IMG/VR virus record: IMGVR_UViG_3300008952_000005
Coordinates: 1 to 64,000 of that record
Reading direction: 5' to 3' (one strand)
DNA: 64,000 nt
DNA from: a virus
Shown: positions 35,051 to 46,000 of the stretch, in pieces
Numbering within the stretch: position 1 is the stretch's first letter
Layout of the letters: every line of letters starts with the position of its first letter
Translations under genes and position numbers: made by a program
Notes under the pieces: generated by a model
Database searches by the model: none
Told to the model about the DNA's origin: nothing
The model's input: the letters and a program-made list of their open reading frames with translations, nothing else

Positions 35051-36135
35051 AAATTTATCCAAAATGTCTGCATAAAAAAGAACTTTCTTATACAGCAACT
35101 GGTTATTTACTGCCGTGTTGCTGGTTAGATAATCCTATAGGGTGGCAAGAACCTCAAATAAAAAGATTAATGCAAAAACATTTATTACTTAAAAACAATG
35201 AAAAGGTAGAAGATATTATTAATAGTAAAGAATGGAAAGAATATTTTGAAGAATTAAAAACTAATCCATCATTAACTTGTCAAAAATATTGTAGTGTACC
35301 TTTACATCAAGCAATAAACAAAGCAAGAGAAAAATATAACAGAAATTATTATGAACATCAAGATTATAAATCAAATGTTAAAGACCAAAAAATAAAAATA
35401 TGTTGTGTTTATTTTAAAGGAAAATATTCACCTGATTATGTTGCAAAACTTTATAATGGATTAAAAACATACTGTACACTACCATTTGAGTTTATATGTT
35501 ATAGTGATAATCCAAATGTCAAAGCAGATGTAGTAATACCTTTAAAACCTCATAGTGATATAAAATATCATTGGCACAAACTAACTTTCTTCTCACCTCT
35601 ATTTGCATATCAAAAACCAGGTGATGAAATTATTATTATGGATATAGACCAAATTATTACAGGCAATGTAGATGATATGATTGGATGGCCTGTAGCAGAC
35701 AATGAAATAATAACTTACAATAAATGGTGGGGTAAAAGACAAACACCAAAAATTCAAGGAGGTTTTATAAAATTTAAATCAGGAACAGGTACCGTTATAT
35801 GGGATAGTTTTATAAAAGCTGTAGAGTATTGGCAACTATTTTATTATAATAATAATATAGTACATTACAAATATTTTGGTGAACAAAATTTTATCAAAGA
35901 TAGAGCCAATAAAAATAATATAACCATAACATTAATGAATCCAGAATGGGTAGGAGTATATGGTTCAGATAAAAAACAAAATGATATAAACCATAGAAGA
36001 TATATAGAAGATGGTTTTGGAGATTATATGATATTAGATAAACCAAATCCAAAAATAAAGATTGTACATTTTGCTAACCCTCTAACAACTATACATCATT
36101 GTAAAGATGATTGGATAAAGGACTATTGGAAATGA
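35044..36135 (+). CDS. SPASM-like Cys domain fused to a glycosyltransferase-like domain
   Basis: 363 aa. Residues 1 to about 90 contain YPKCLHKKELSYTATGYLLPCCWLDNP and later LTCQKYCSVPL, a SPASM-like cysteine set without a radical SAM core. From about 115 on (KIKICCVYFKGKYSPDYVAKLYNGLK...) the sequence is a GT-A-like transferase with EIIIMDIDQIITGNVDDMI (DxD) and GGFIKFKSG. Such a fusion physically links the radical SAM partner (previous gene) to glycosyl transfer. Frame and length are intact. Substrate unknown. Confidence 0.7.
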   Translation: MVKIYPKCLHKKELSYTATGYLLPCCWLDNPIGWQEPQIKRLMQKHLLLKNNEKVEDIINSKEWKEYFEELKTNPSLTCQKYCSVPLHQAINKAREKYNRNYYEHQDYKSNVKDQKIKICCVYFKGKYSPDYVAKLYNGLKTYCTLPFEFICYSDNPNVKADVVIPLKPHSDIKYHWHKLTFFSPLFAYQKPGDEIIIMDIDQIITGNVDDMIGWPVADNEIITYNKWWGKRQTPKIQGGFIKFKSGTGTVIWDSFIKAVEYWQLFYYNNNIVHYKYFGEQNFIKDRANKNNITITLMNPEWVGVYGSDKKQNDINHRRYIEDGFGDYMILDKPNPKIKIVHFANPLTTIHHCKDDWIKDYWK

Positions 36136-36698
36136 GAATAATTTGTGTAAATACAGGAGATAAGTTTGGTACTTGGTATGTTAAGAATTTAAAACATATG
36201 ATTGATACTTACTCTGGTTTAAAGTATGATGAATTTGTTGTTATATCTTCTGAAAATTACAAAGGTGTTTTTAATAAACTCCAAATGTTTGACATCTATA
36301 GAGATGGAGAAAACTTATATTTTGATTTAGATATTTGTATCTATGGTAAAGTACCTAATTTAATTAGAAAAGACCCAACAGTTTTACACGCTTGGTGGAG
36401 AGATAGAGACCATACAACATTTAATTCATCTATTATATCTTGGACTGGCGACCAATCTTACATCTATAATACATTTAAAAAAGACCCTAAAATGTGGCAA
36501 GAAAAATATAACAAAGGTATTGATGAAATGTTAGAAAAAGAAAAATTGGTTGTTAACACTTATGATAAAGTTTGTTATTCTGTAAAAGGTAATGAATACA
36601 AACCTAAAGATGATAATTATAGTATTATGTTATTTAATCAAAGTCAATATTTAATGGAACAAGGTTGGACTGGTTGGTGGACTAATTACTTTATTTAA
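36132..36698 (+). CDS. Small glycosyltransferase-like protein (DxD)
   Basis: 188 aa from ATG 36132 (ATGA overlap with the previous stop). MRIICVNTGDKFGTWYVKNL start, NLYFDLDICIYGKVPNL with a DxD, and AWWRDRDHTTFNSSIISW. It looks like a compact relative of the GT domain in the preceding gene. Last gene of the plus-strand cluster; its end overlaps a minus-strand unknown gene by 4 bases (convergent). Confidence 0.65.
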   Translation: MRIICVNTGDKFGTWYVKNLKHMIDTYSGLKYDEFVVISSENYKGVFNKLQMFDIYRDGENLYFDLDICIYGKVPNLIRKDPTVLHAWWRDRDHTTFNSSIISWTGDQSYIYNTFKKDPKMWQEKYNKGIDEMLEKEKLVVNTYDKVCYSVKGNEYKPKDDNYSIMLFNQSQYLMEQGWTGWWTNYFI

Positions 36699-37228
36699 TT
36701 ATATAAATCATCACCAGCAAATGGTCTTACCAATTCATCTCTAATTTTAAGATATTCTCTAAAAGCAGCTATAGGTGTTTTTGCTCTTCTAATATTACTC
36801 TTTGCTTTTTCATTTTTAGAATGTTTAACTTCTTCTAATTCAAATAAAAATAATTTAAAATTAAATAAACGGTCTATATGTTCCTTTTTAGAACTTAAAA
36901 GAAAATCAAACAATGCATTAAAAAAAACTTCTGATTGAGATTTATTAGTAATTTGTAATACCTTTTTAAAGAGACCCTTCTTTTCTGCTATTTTTATAAT
37001 TTGTTCCTCAAAAGCTTTTGTTTCTTCCTTTTTCTTTTGCCAAGTATTTTCGTGAAGTTGGTCTAAAGGACAAACCTTTAATAATTCTTGACAAGTTGGA
37101 TCATCTGTACTGTATTCAACTATATGAGAAATAACTTTTTCATTTTTTTCATCTCTTAATAAAATCTCAATATTTTTTCTTTCATTATCTATAAAGTTTG
37201 CTGTAATAAAATTTTCTTTTGTTATCAT
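36695..37228 (-). CDS. Unknown mostly helical protein
   Basis: 177 aa, highly charged, few hydrophobic patches (MITKENFITANFIDNERKNIEIL...EEVKHSKNEKAKSNIRRAKTPIAAFREYLKIRDELVRPFAGDD). Two probable coiled-coil stretches (KKEETKAFEEQIIKIAEKKG; FKLFLFELEEVKHSKNEK). No domain recognised. One-base overlap with the epimerase (TAATG). It could be a small structural or regulatory protein. Confidence 0.55.
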   Translation of the reverse strand: MITKENFITANFIDNERKNIEILLRDEKNEKVISHIVEYSTDDPTCQELLKVCPLDQLHENTWQKKKEETKAFEEQIIKIAEKKGLFKKVLQITNKSQSEVFFNALFDFLLSSKKEHIDRLFNFKLFLFELEEVKHSKNEKAKSNIRRAKTPIAAFREYLKIRDELVRPFAGDDLYN

Positions 37229-37980
37229 TAATTCGTTCTCCTATTTTCTTCTATATATTTTTTTACTTCATATTGAGGTTCCCAACCATAACTTGTCATT
37301 GCTTCTATATTCGCTTTGTTGTCAAGTCTTTCAGTATCACCACCAACTCTTTTTTCAGGAGTAATTCCAAAGTAGTCCATCATATCAGTTAACTTATTTG
37401 TAATACCTGTTCCTATATCTATTGCACCTGTCTTTTCAGGAAATGCTGTAATTGATTTTTGTCTTAATATAGATTCAATCGCTGAACAAATATCATACAC
37501 GTGTATAAAATCTCTACTATGATTTGTATTAATATATGGCACATCATTTTTTAAAATTTTTGGTATCAACATAGTATCTCTTGCACCAGGTCCATATACA
37601 GTAGTAAATCTCATACCTAAACTATTTGCAGGAGCAATTTGTTCCATACTATACTTACTCATTGCATAAGGATTTCTCCAGGGTTCATATGCAGTACTTG
37701 AACTTGCATACAAAATTCTTGTATCTTTAAAATAGTCAAATATTCTTTGACTTACGATAACGTTTTGTTTCCAATAGTCTGTAGGATTTTCAAAACTTTG
37801 TCTGACACCAGATAGACCTGCCAGATGTACAACACAATCAACATCATATTTTAAATCACAGGTAAGTAATTCTTTACCTGTATTACGGTCTAAACCAATT
37901 ACATCAAAATGTTTTTCTGATAACCATACTGAAAGATTTTTACCAATAAATCCATCACTACCAGTTAATAATATTTTCAT
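37228..37980 (-). CDS. NAD-dependent sugar epimerase/dehydratase (extended SDR)
   Basis: 250 aa. N-terminal GSDGFIGKNL (GxxGxxG) nucleotide-binding loop, DCVVHLAGLSGV, catalytic Ser/Thr in YASSSTAYEP, and YAMSKYSMEQ (YxxxK). These define the extended short-chain dehydrogenase fold of GalE/WcaG-type nucleotide-sugar enzymes. Slightly short (usual about 310 aa), with a reduced C-terminal substrate domain. Together with the upstream DxD transferases it suggests nucleotide-sugar supply for glycosylation. Convergent but close to the GT cluster; transcribed with structural genes from the right. Confidence 0.85.
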   Translation of the reverse strand: MKILLTGSDGFIGKNLSVWLSEKHFDVIGLDRNTGKELLTCDLKYDVDCVVHLAGLSGVRQSFENPTDYWKQNVIVSQRIFDYFKDTRILYASSSTAYEPWRNPYAMSKYSMEQIAPANSLGMRFTTVYGPGARDTMLIPKILKNDVPYINTNHSRDFIHVYDICSAIESILRQKSITAFPEKTGAIDIGTGITNKLTDMMDYFGITPEKRVGGDTERLDNKANIEAMTSYGWEPQYEVKKYIEENRRTN

Positions 37981-37995
37981 AATAAAATCTCATTT

Positions 37996-38925
37996 CTAAC
38001 TCTTATTTATCTTCAAATACCAAGTGTTTGCTGCTGACGCTGTTCCATCTGGAAATTCTTGCGCTCTATAATCATCTGCACCCGCTTGATAAGTTTGATA
38101 ATCTCCTGTACCATTTAATATTGTATCTGCCATACCAGAACCTCTATTTAATCCTGTTGTATAACTGTAAGTTATTTTATAACCATCTACTGAAGCAGCG
38201 GCAGTATATTTAATATGACTTGCTAATAAAGTTTCAAAAGCAACTTCTGTATATTCTTGTAAATCATTTCCACCAGTTATATAAACTGGACTTTTTGTTA
38301 TAGTAGTATCAACACCATCTACTCTATGCAAATAATAATTTTGAATTGTTGTAGGTTGGTCTAACGCTTCAGGAATATTACCTGCTGTATAAGCAGTTGT
38401 ATCTGCTTGAGTATTTACAAAAATTGCTGTTGCGTCAACTAAAGTAGAACCTGCAACACTATTTGAACCATTAATATGATATGTTCCAGCTTGTTCGCTT
38501 GTTGTAGTCGCCGCTGTCAATAAATCAATAGCAGGATGTATAAATGTATCTTTAACATCTTGCAACGTCATTGCTTGAATATCATTACCTGCTGTTCTAT
38601 AGACAGGCCAAGTTTTTCCTGAATCAGTTGGAGCTGAACCAGAGGTTACAGTTTGCTCTATTTTATCGTAAGTAATAGTTACCGTTGTAGGTTCTGCTGT
38701 TGTTGCTTCAGATGGAAAAGCTGAAGCGTGAGTTGACATAGCACCCGCTTGTTGTCTTGTATCTGTTATTGATCCAACATTACCACCAGAACCTACTACT
38801 GATAATGCAACAGATGGTGTTTGTGAATATTGATAAATTGCTTGTGCTATTATTTGGTCTACTTCGGCAGAAGACATCTCTTTTAAATAACCGCCGCTAT
38901 AGTATAAAGGAGCTCGTATAGCCAT
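37996..38925 (-). CDS. Structural/tail-fibre protein with triplicated domain
   Basis: 309 aa. Starts AIRAPLYYSGGYLKEMSSAEVDQIIAQAIYQYSQTPSVALSVVG. Three approximate repeats of a small beta unit share the phrases WPVYRTAGNDIQAMTLQDVKDTFIHPAID and SPVYITGGNDLQEYTEVAFETLLASHI, each opening with (L/V)YxxxGxxL-x-x-(M/Y)-(S/T). Repeats like these occur in baseplate and fibre proteins of marine T4-like phages. AGGAGA ribosome site before ATG. Role in virion likely, not specific. Confidence 0.6.
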   Translation of the reverse strand: MAIRAPLYYSGGYLKEMSSAEVDQIIAQAIYQYSQTPSVALSVVGSGGNVGSITDTRQQAGAMSTHASAFPSEATTAEPTTVTITYDKIEQTVTSGSAPTDSGKTWPVYRTAGNDIQAMTLQDVKDTFIHPAIDLLTAATTTSEQAGTYHINGSNSVAGSTLVDATAIFVNTQADTTAYTAGNIPEALDQPTTIQNYYLHRVDGVDTTITKSPVYITGGNDLQEYTEVAFETLLASHIKYTAAASVDGYKITYSYTTGLNRGSGMADTILNGTGDYQTYQAGADDYRAQEFPDGTASAANTWYLKINKS

Positions 38926-38936
38926 AATTAAATCTC

Positions 38937-39869
38937 CTATGTAGCACTACCAACAATCGTCTTTTGCGCTACTCCCGCTGAGTTGTATATTATTAAAGTT
39001 GATGAAGCTGTAAAGATATCACCTGTTGCATATGCTGTTGAAGTATCTAAAATTGCAGTTCCAGTTAAATCAGGTAATGTTACTATTCTTTCTGCTGTAG
39101 GGTCTGTAGGTCTTATATATGTTTTAAATGCGTCATTTGTTGCACCTTCAAAATAAATACCTAAATTGCTATTTGCACCTGTTAAGTAAATAGCCCCACT
39201 TGTTGTTATATTATTTGTTGATATATGACTATTACCAAAACTAACACTATCTCCTGTGCGAGCAGACATAGTATTTGTTCTTAATGTTCCTTCAACTTGA
39301 ACATCATCATCAAAATGAATTACAGTAGAATCTGTAGATGAAATTGTATTACCAACTATTAAAATTGTTCCTAATGTACTCGTCCCACCTGTAGTTGTAA
39401 TACTCGGCGCTGTCAGAAGATTTGCTTGTATGTCACCAGTTGTTGTTAAATTTTCATTACCAAAATCTATAGTACCACTTGAATCTGTAATAGAACCATT
39501 TGTTAAAGTTAAATTTCCTGCAACTACAATTGGAGATGTTAATTGAGTTGTAATAGTTACACTATTAGTCAATCCAATTGTTAAAGTATCTGGAACAGTT
39601 ACAACAGCAGTTGTTTGGTTTGAAACACCTTTAAATATAGCAGTTTGACCTGCACCAACTTGCTGTATAGTTGAAGAAGAATCTTCCATCTTCCAACCTT
39701 CAGCGGCACCTACTTGAGCAGACAATTCATTTACAGCACCTATAACACTTGTTGCCGCCAATGAAGAGTCTAACGTTCCTATATCGCCAAAGTCATCTGC
39801 CGCTAACGCATTAAATTGCGTTCTAAACGTTTCTAGTGTATCTGTTATTGCTATATTTCTTACAGCCAT
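38937..39869 (-). CDS. Tail fibre/structural protein
   Basis: 310 aa. The start AITDTLETFRTQFNALAADDFGDIGTLDSSLAATSVIGAVNELSAQVG is a well-known phage fibre attachment pattern (ITDTLExxRxxFN...AxxVxGAINEL). The rest is Ser/Thr/Gly-rich beta structure (GSITDSSGTIDFGNENLTTTGDI). The C-terminus has IRPTDPTAERIVTLPDLTGTAIL, shared with other fibres in the window. Starts at ATG 39869, sharing a close junction with the 73-aa gene. Confidence 0.7.
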   Translation of the reverse strand: MAVRNIAITDTLETFRTQFNALAADDFGDIGTLDSSLAATSVIGAVNELSAQVGAAEGWKMEDSSSTIQQVGAGQTAIFKGVSNQTTAVVTVPDTLTIGLTNSVTITTQLTSPIVVAGNLTLTNGSITDSSGTIDFGNENLTTTGDIQANLLTAPSITTTGGTSTLGTILIVGNTISSTDSTVIHFDDDVQVEGTLRTNTMSARTGDSVSFGNSHISTNNITTSGAIYLTGANSNLGIYFEGATNDAFKTYIRPTDPTAERIVTLPDLTGTAILDTSTAYATGDIFTASSTLIIYNSAGVAQKTIVGSAT

Positions 39870-39870
39870 T

Positions 39871-40092
39871 TTATTTTATAACCTTCTTAATTAAATCTTT
39901 TATTTCTCTTAATTCTTTCTTTAAATTATTTATCTCGGAACACATACCTCTTAATTGGTCTGCATTCTCTTCTCTTTGTTTTATTCTTTTCATATAGATA
40001 GCATATTCATTACTTGTTCTAACTATCGCATTAGTATTAATATCTCTAACTAAATTTGAGTGTCCTTCAACTTTCAATACTCCGTTTGCCAT
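39871..40092 (-). CDS. Small coiled-coil virion-module protein
   Basis: 73 aa: N-terminal MANGVLKVEGHSNLVRDINTNAIVRTSNEY, then a long charged helix (YMKRIKQREENADQLRG...NNLKKELREIKDLIKKVI) that should form a coiled coil. This type of small protein is found next to large baseplate or fibre genes in marine T4-like phages. Function unknown; a bridging or chaperone role is only a guess. Four bases separate it from the 2018-aa gene. Confidence 0.6.
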   Translation of the reverse strand: MANGVLKVEGHSNLVRDINTNAIVRTSNEYAIYMKRIKQREENADQLRGMCSEINNLKKELREIKDLIKKVIK

Positions 40093-40096
40093 TTTA

Positions 40097-43000
40097 TTAT
40101 ATTGCTAATGCAATTCCTCTCATATCTTTACAGATTGGTGGATAAGATGATATAGACCCTTTCATTACAATTTTAATTTGAAATGAAGTGAAATCATTTA
40201 ATCCGCTTGCTGTATATTTGTATTCTCTAAATGTACTATCGTCTTCTGCAGGAGGAATTGAAATATCTTCGCTACCATCTGAATTAAATGGCAACCAATT
40301 TATATCTTCAATTTTTCTAGTTTCAGAACCACCAGATGTTCTGTAATAAAGTCTAATTAATGAACTTGAACGAACATTTGCTGATAGTCTTATATCAAGA
40401 GAAGTAGAATTATTTTCTATAACAATAGGTCTAGTTAAGTACACACCTGCTGTTGAACTTCCAGTTGGAGCAGTATCAGCAACAAAGTCTGGTGTATTAC
40501 CAGATGTTGGATTATTTAATCTATTTTGTATTGTGTATGCACTAATTCTTTGTAAATCTATAAGTGGTGATAGTTTAGTACTTGTACTTGTCATTTCTAC
40601 ATTTACATACAAAGATTTTAAACCGTTCATTTCATTTGTTTCATTTATTTGACTTGCAACCATTTTAGGTGAAGTACAATAGATATTATCATTTGCAATT
40701 ATAGACCCAGCGTTTGCAACTGCAACTGTACTAAATTCTGCTTCTGAACCGTGTATTGATTGTCCAGTAGTAGGTCTTAATTTATAAGATATACTCGTAC
40801 CTGGTAAACTCATTGTTGATAAGTTTAAATTCATAACATCATACAATCTATTTTGTGTTGCATAAACAGCATTACTTCCAATATCTCCGTTTGTAGTTGC
40901 GGTTGTTGAACCTGGTATTTGTATATCATAACTATCTAAAGTTATGTTTGATATACTTGTATATGTTCCATTAATTGAACTATGCGCTAATCCGTTGTAT
41001 GTTCCTGAAGGAACTCCAGATATAGTTACATTGTTTGATGTACTATGCATTCCGTGATTTGGATGATAAACTCTAACTACATCTGAACCTTGCGTTGTTC
41101 TAATAGGATTGTTTTTAAGTTTTCTTGCTGGTAATTCGTCATTGCAAAGTGTAACTCTACCAACAGCGTCTGCAAATTCTGCTCTCTTTAATGTAAATTT
41201 AATATCTTCGTTTTGTTCAGCAGTCCAAGTTGAACCATTTTGAGATTTAAACATAACACCAGCATATGGTTGTTGTGATATTGTTCTATCAGAACCTAAT
41301 ACTGTTTCACCTAATCTTCCAACATAAGCATTATACTCATTTGAGTTTGCAAGTACAACAAAACAATACTCAACATTTTCTTGTACATATACAGGACCTG
41401 AAAAAGTAAATGTAGTTGCTACTGTTCCATCAGCACTTGTATTAACTGAACCTGGATTTATTGTTGTTTCACTAAATGGTAATATTGTTGATCCTGGATA
41501 TCCATTTACAACTTCTCTTATTTGAACTGTAATTGGAATATTACTATCTTTAGTACCGAAAAATAAATCAACAGAAGTTAAGAATACACCACCAACATCA
41601 TCAATCATAAATGTTTGTGCTAATGGGTCAACCCAACCAACCGTTCTTTCACTTCGTCTTGTAGATGTTCTTGTAATACTTCTGTTTTCAGTTGTAGCCT
41701 GTCTTTCAAGTCTAGGTTCTCTTGTTGATATAATTGTATTCTGTACAGTTTCTAAAATTCCTCTTGCGACATAATCTGCTTCTCCTGAAGTTTCTACATC
41801 TGTACTTGTATCATTTGTAACTGAACTTGTTAATCTGAATACTCTTTGACCAGTACGCCATCTTGGATTTGAATTATTAGTTGGATCAGGAATTGCAAAA
41901 GTACCTGAACACGCACCATTGGCGTCGGTTACAATATTGCCTCCTAATGAACCGCCAGTTGGTGTACAATAAGTTGCTATTGCAATATTATCAAAGTAAG
42001 GATAAACTCTTGTATTTGGTTTCATCCTTGTTCCACTAAATGATATTGTTCTACTTCTAACAAATGGTACAAAAGCAACATTAACAATTCTATCGCCTAT
42101 TGAATTTCTTACTACTTGAGGAACTAATCTTTGTCTTAATCCTGTTCTTGTTTGTTGAACATTTTGAGCAGTTTCTATTTCATCAACAGCAAATACTCTT
42201 CTTCCTGCTCTTCCGCCACCAACTTGTCTACTTGCGACATCTCTAGTTGAACCAGACCAAAAATCTTGCCAATCATTCCATATTGTTCCTATTTCAACAC
42301 CTTGTAAACCATTGTTTGGAATTCCAGAAACTAACGTATCAAAACCACCAACATTGTTTATAACTAATTCTGGTCTTCGTTCTGTTTCTTTCCACTCATC
42401 ACTTGGTGGAGTTAATTCTATTGCACCTGACCAAGTAAAGACATCAAATGGATTAACATTGACACTCTTACTTGCGAAAGGTTGTGTTATTAAAGCAGTT
42501 TCAGTATAAGGTAATGTTAAACAATCTCCAGTTTTTTGATATGTTCCATCCGTTCTATCTGTTGCTAAAATAGCAGTACCATCATCATCTGCTTCTATTA
42601 ATTGTACTGCGTCCTCATTGAACATAGGTCTTAATTGACCTCTTGCCATATCAATAGATGATTTGTAATCTATATTTCCTACATCACCTATATTGTGACC
42701 ACTAAAGTTGTCTACTATAATTCCGTTTTTAAATCTATCAAAACCATTTGCGTCTTGTATTTGTAAATTTTGTGCTTGTGTTTCTAACAATGATAATTGA
42801 GTATAATATTCCATATTCTCAATTCTAGTTTCTAAATAACCAATATCTCTCATTGTATATCTTCTATTATCAACTGCTTTAACAGTAATATCATCTAAAG
42901 ATAAAACGTAAGATGGCATTTCTAAAGTATATAATAGCATTGCGCCATCTAAAGATTTTGGAACTTGAGGAACCAATGCACTTGCACCTTTAGAAACTTT

Positions 43001-46000
43001 AAAATTTCCTTCTTTATCTAAAAAGATTTTATCTATTCTTGGTAAGTAGTATTCAAAATCAGAAGTAATATCTGATCCAAATTTAACCATATCAACTGTA
43101 GAAGCACCTGTGCCGTCATAAGAACGGTCTTGAATACCTGAATTTATTGTTGAAGAGTCATCTACTCTTGGTCTAAAATCTAAACAATCTCTTAATCTAA
43201 ATATTTTTCCTGTTGTGTCAGAAGAATAATTTGAAATGTCTTCATAGTTAACAACACCTGCATAAGAGTCTACATCAAAATAATCTCCAGAACCGTGAGA
43301 GAAGTAATCAAAATTAACTAGTAATCTTCCTATTGGAGTTATTGCACCATTTTTTAATTTAAGTCTTCCAATGTCATAGAAGTTATCTCTTTGTCCTGTA
43401 TCTAAAGTAAATCTATCTGTAATATCTGTATCACCAGCAATAGCATTTGTAGAAAAATCTGCTGACATATAAACATTATTAATTTTATAAACGTCTGCTT
43501 TACCTAGACCACATACTCCACTTTCTACTTCTGCTTGAGTTGATATCTGTACTGTTTGTGCTGAAGCTAAAGTTTTAGTTTTAGAACCTGCAACACTTCT
43601 ATTAACTGTTGCTAATATTTTTACTTTATGTCCTGCATAATTAGTACCAAAAGTTAATGTTAAAGTTTTACCTGTTGGAGAACCACCTAATGTAAATATA
43701 TCACCCGCTAAATGGTTAGTACCACTTAAACTTAATACAGCGCCAACTTCTCCTCCTGTACCTGCACCCATTGACATAATAGATACAGAAAAATCTTTTT
43801 CTGCTAATCCACTAAATGTTTCATTTGTTCCTGATGTTATAGTTGCGTCACCATTTGATCCTAATGTTGCTGTAAATGCTCTTCGTATAGAAAAGTTTGT
43901 ATCAGTTATTCCTGAATTAACAGTTGTCTTTAATGTCTTAACTGTTTCATTTGGCATTTCAAATATTGAAATATTTTTACTTGGTTCTTTTACTGCACCT
44001 CGTCCTCTAGTAAAAGATGATTTGCTAACATCACCACCTGCACCTAAAGTTACTGCAAAACTTGTATCATTAATAATATAAGCAACTTCATTTGTTTCAG
44101 AAAGAGGTGTATTTGTTGTATATGTAATTTTATCTCCAATTTTTAATTCATCTGTAAATCTTGTACCAAATCCACTAACTATTGTTCCTGCACCTCCGAC
44201 AGATATTGTACCTGTCATACTAGCATTATCTCTCACTACATCAGCAGTATACGTTGGAGAACCTGCCATTGCAACTTGTTTAATATCAGAAGGACCAAAA
44301 ACTGTTGACCCTTTACGTCCTAAAACATCTGCTTGTATAACTGCTGTATTACTTGAAGAACCACCTGTAATTGTTTCACCTGGAAGAAAAGTACCTTGTA
44401 CATTTGAAACTACTACAACTCCGTGTGTTGATGTTCCACCTGTACCTGGATTTGTACAATTAACAGTAGTTATTCCATCTTCTTTGTATAAATTATAATC
44501 TGTAGCATTAATTACTCTAACTGTAAATGTTCCACCAGTTACTACTACTGAATCAATTGCCCAAGAACTTCCAACGCCAGCAATTGTAATTTGTTGTCCA
44601 TCTTTAAAATTATGGGAACTTGCGTGTTGAACTACTGTAGGATTTGCTTGAGTTATATTATTAATTGCTTGTGTTTCTGTAGTTGATGATGATTGAACTG
44701 TACCAGTCGCACCAGATGATGATGTTACAGTTTCACCAGTAGTAAAACCTTGAGCAGTTAGTATGTTTAAATGATTAAACATTTCTACATCAAATAGATA
44801 ATGTTTAAAAACAGAACTTGTTAAACCGCCAAATGAAAAAATATTGTTTGAAGCAGTACCAGATGAATATTCAAATCCTCTTGACTTTGCTCTTCCTATT
44901 AAATTAATACTTGATTCAGCACCATTATTAGGAGTACCTCTAACAGTAGTTGCTGATTTATGTAAAGTAATATTTTTAAATGATTCTGAATCTCCTGAAA
45001 CGAAACCAACATCTGGCGAACCATAAACGTTAGTTACGTTTAAGTAATTACCTAAACTAAATCTTGTTTTGAAATTATTTTCTGTATCAAAATCTCTCGT
45101 CTTCTCAATATCAACAAAAGTTGTACCTATTGTTTCTAATTCATAACCACGAACATATGCTTTACCTGGTCCCATACCAGCAGCAATTTTAGTTGCGTCC
45201 CCACCTTGACCTGATGTATAGATACCTCTATTATCTCCTGATACTAAATGTTCTCTTAAATCTAAATCAAAATCTCTTAATGCATAATCACCTGACTCGT
45301 CATATGTTCTACGAGCAAAAGTATCTTCTATTACAGCGTATTCTGTTGTTCTAACTTGATTTTGAATAATACCATTTTTTAATCTTAACAACTCTACAAA
45401 GTTTGCGTCTGCTGTTGAAGCTAAAGATAGTTTTGTTAATGTTAAAAGTATTTTAAATCTATGAGCACCTGGAGCATTTTGATTTGATGTTCCTTGAGCA
45501 TTATCATTTAAACTTACATCTTCATTTGGAGTTACAAAAGATTCTGTAACTAATAAACCAACTCTATATGAAGGTGTGTTTGTATATTTGTCTAGTACTA
45601 CTGTTTGTTTTGAAACTTCAACGTGATATCCATTAATGTAATAAACTCCTGCTTGAACTTCGGCAGCACTACCTGAATGTGTTGAAGCAACAGTCGCTGT
45701 AGCAGCCAAAGCATTAATTGTACAATCTAAAATTTCTGTATCAGTAAAAGAAACTGCTACATTGTCTGTTCCAGTTTTTGTATATTTTACAAATAATGTA
45801 TCTGGATCAGTTCCATCAGCTACAGATACACCTATAACTTTTGCAACAACGCCTGAAGTTGCACCTGTTAATTCTACTCCGTTATAATCTGCTAAAGTTG
45901 AGTTTGATTTTGCTGAAAGTTTTACTGAAGTGTAATTTAAGTCGTACCCGATTTCTCCAGGTATAACCATAGAACCTTTTTCAAATAGATGGTCACTAAC

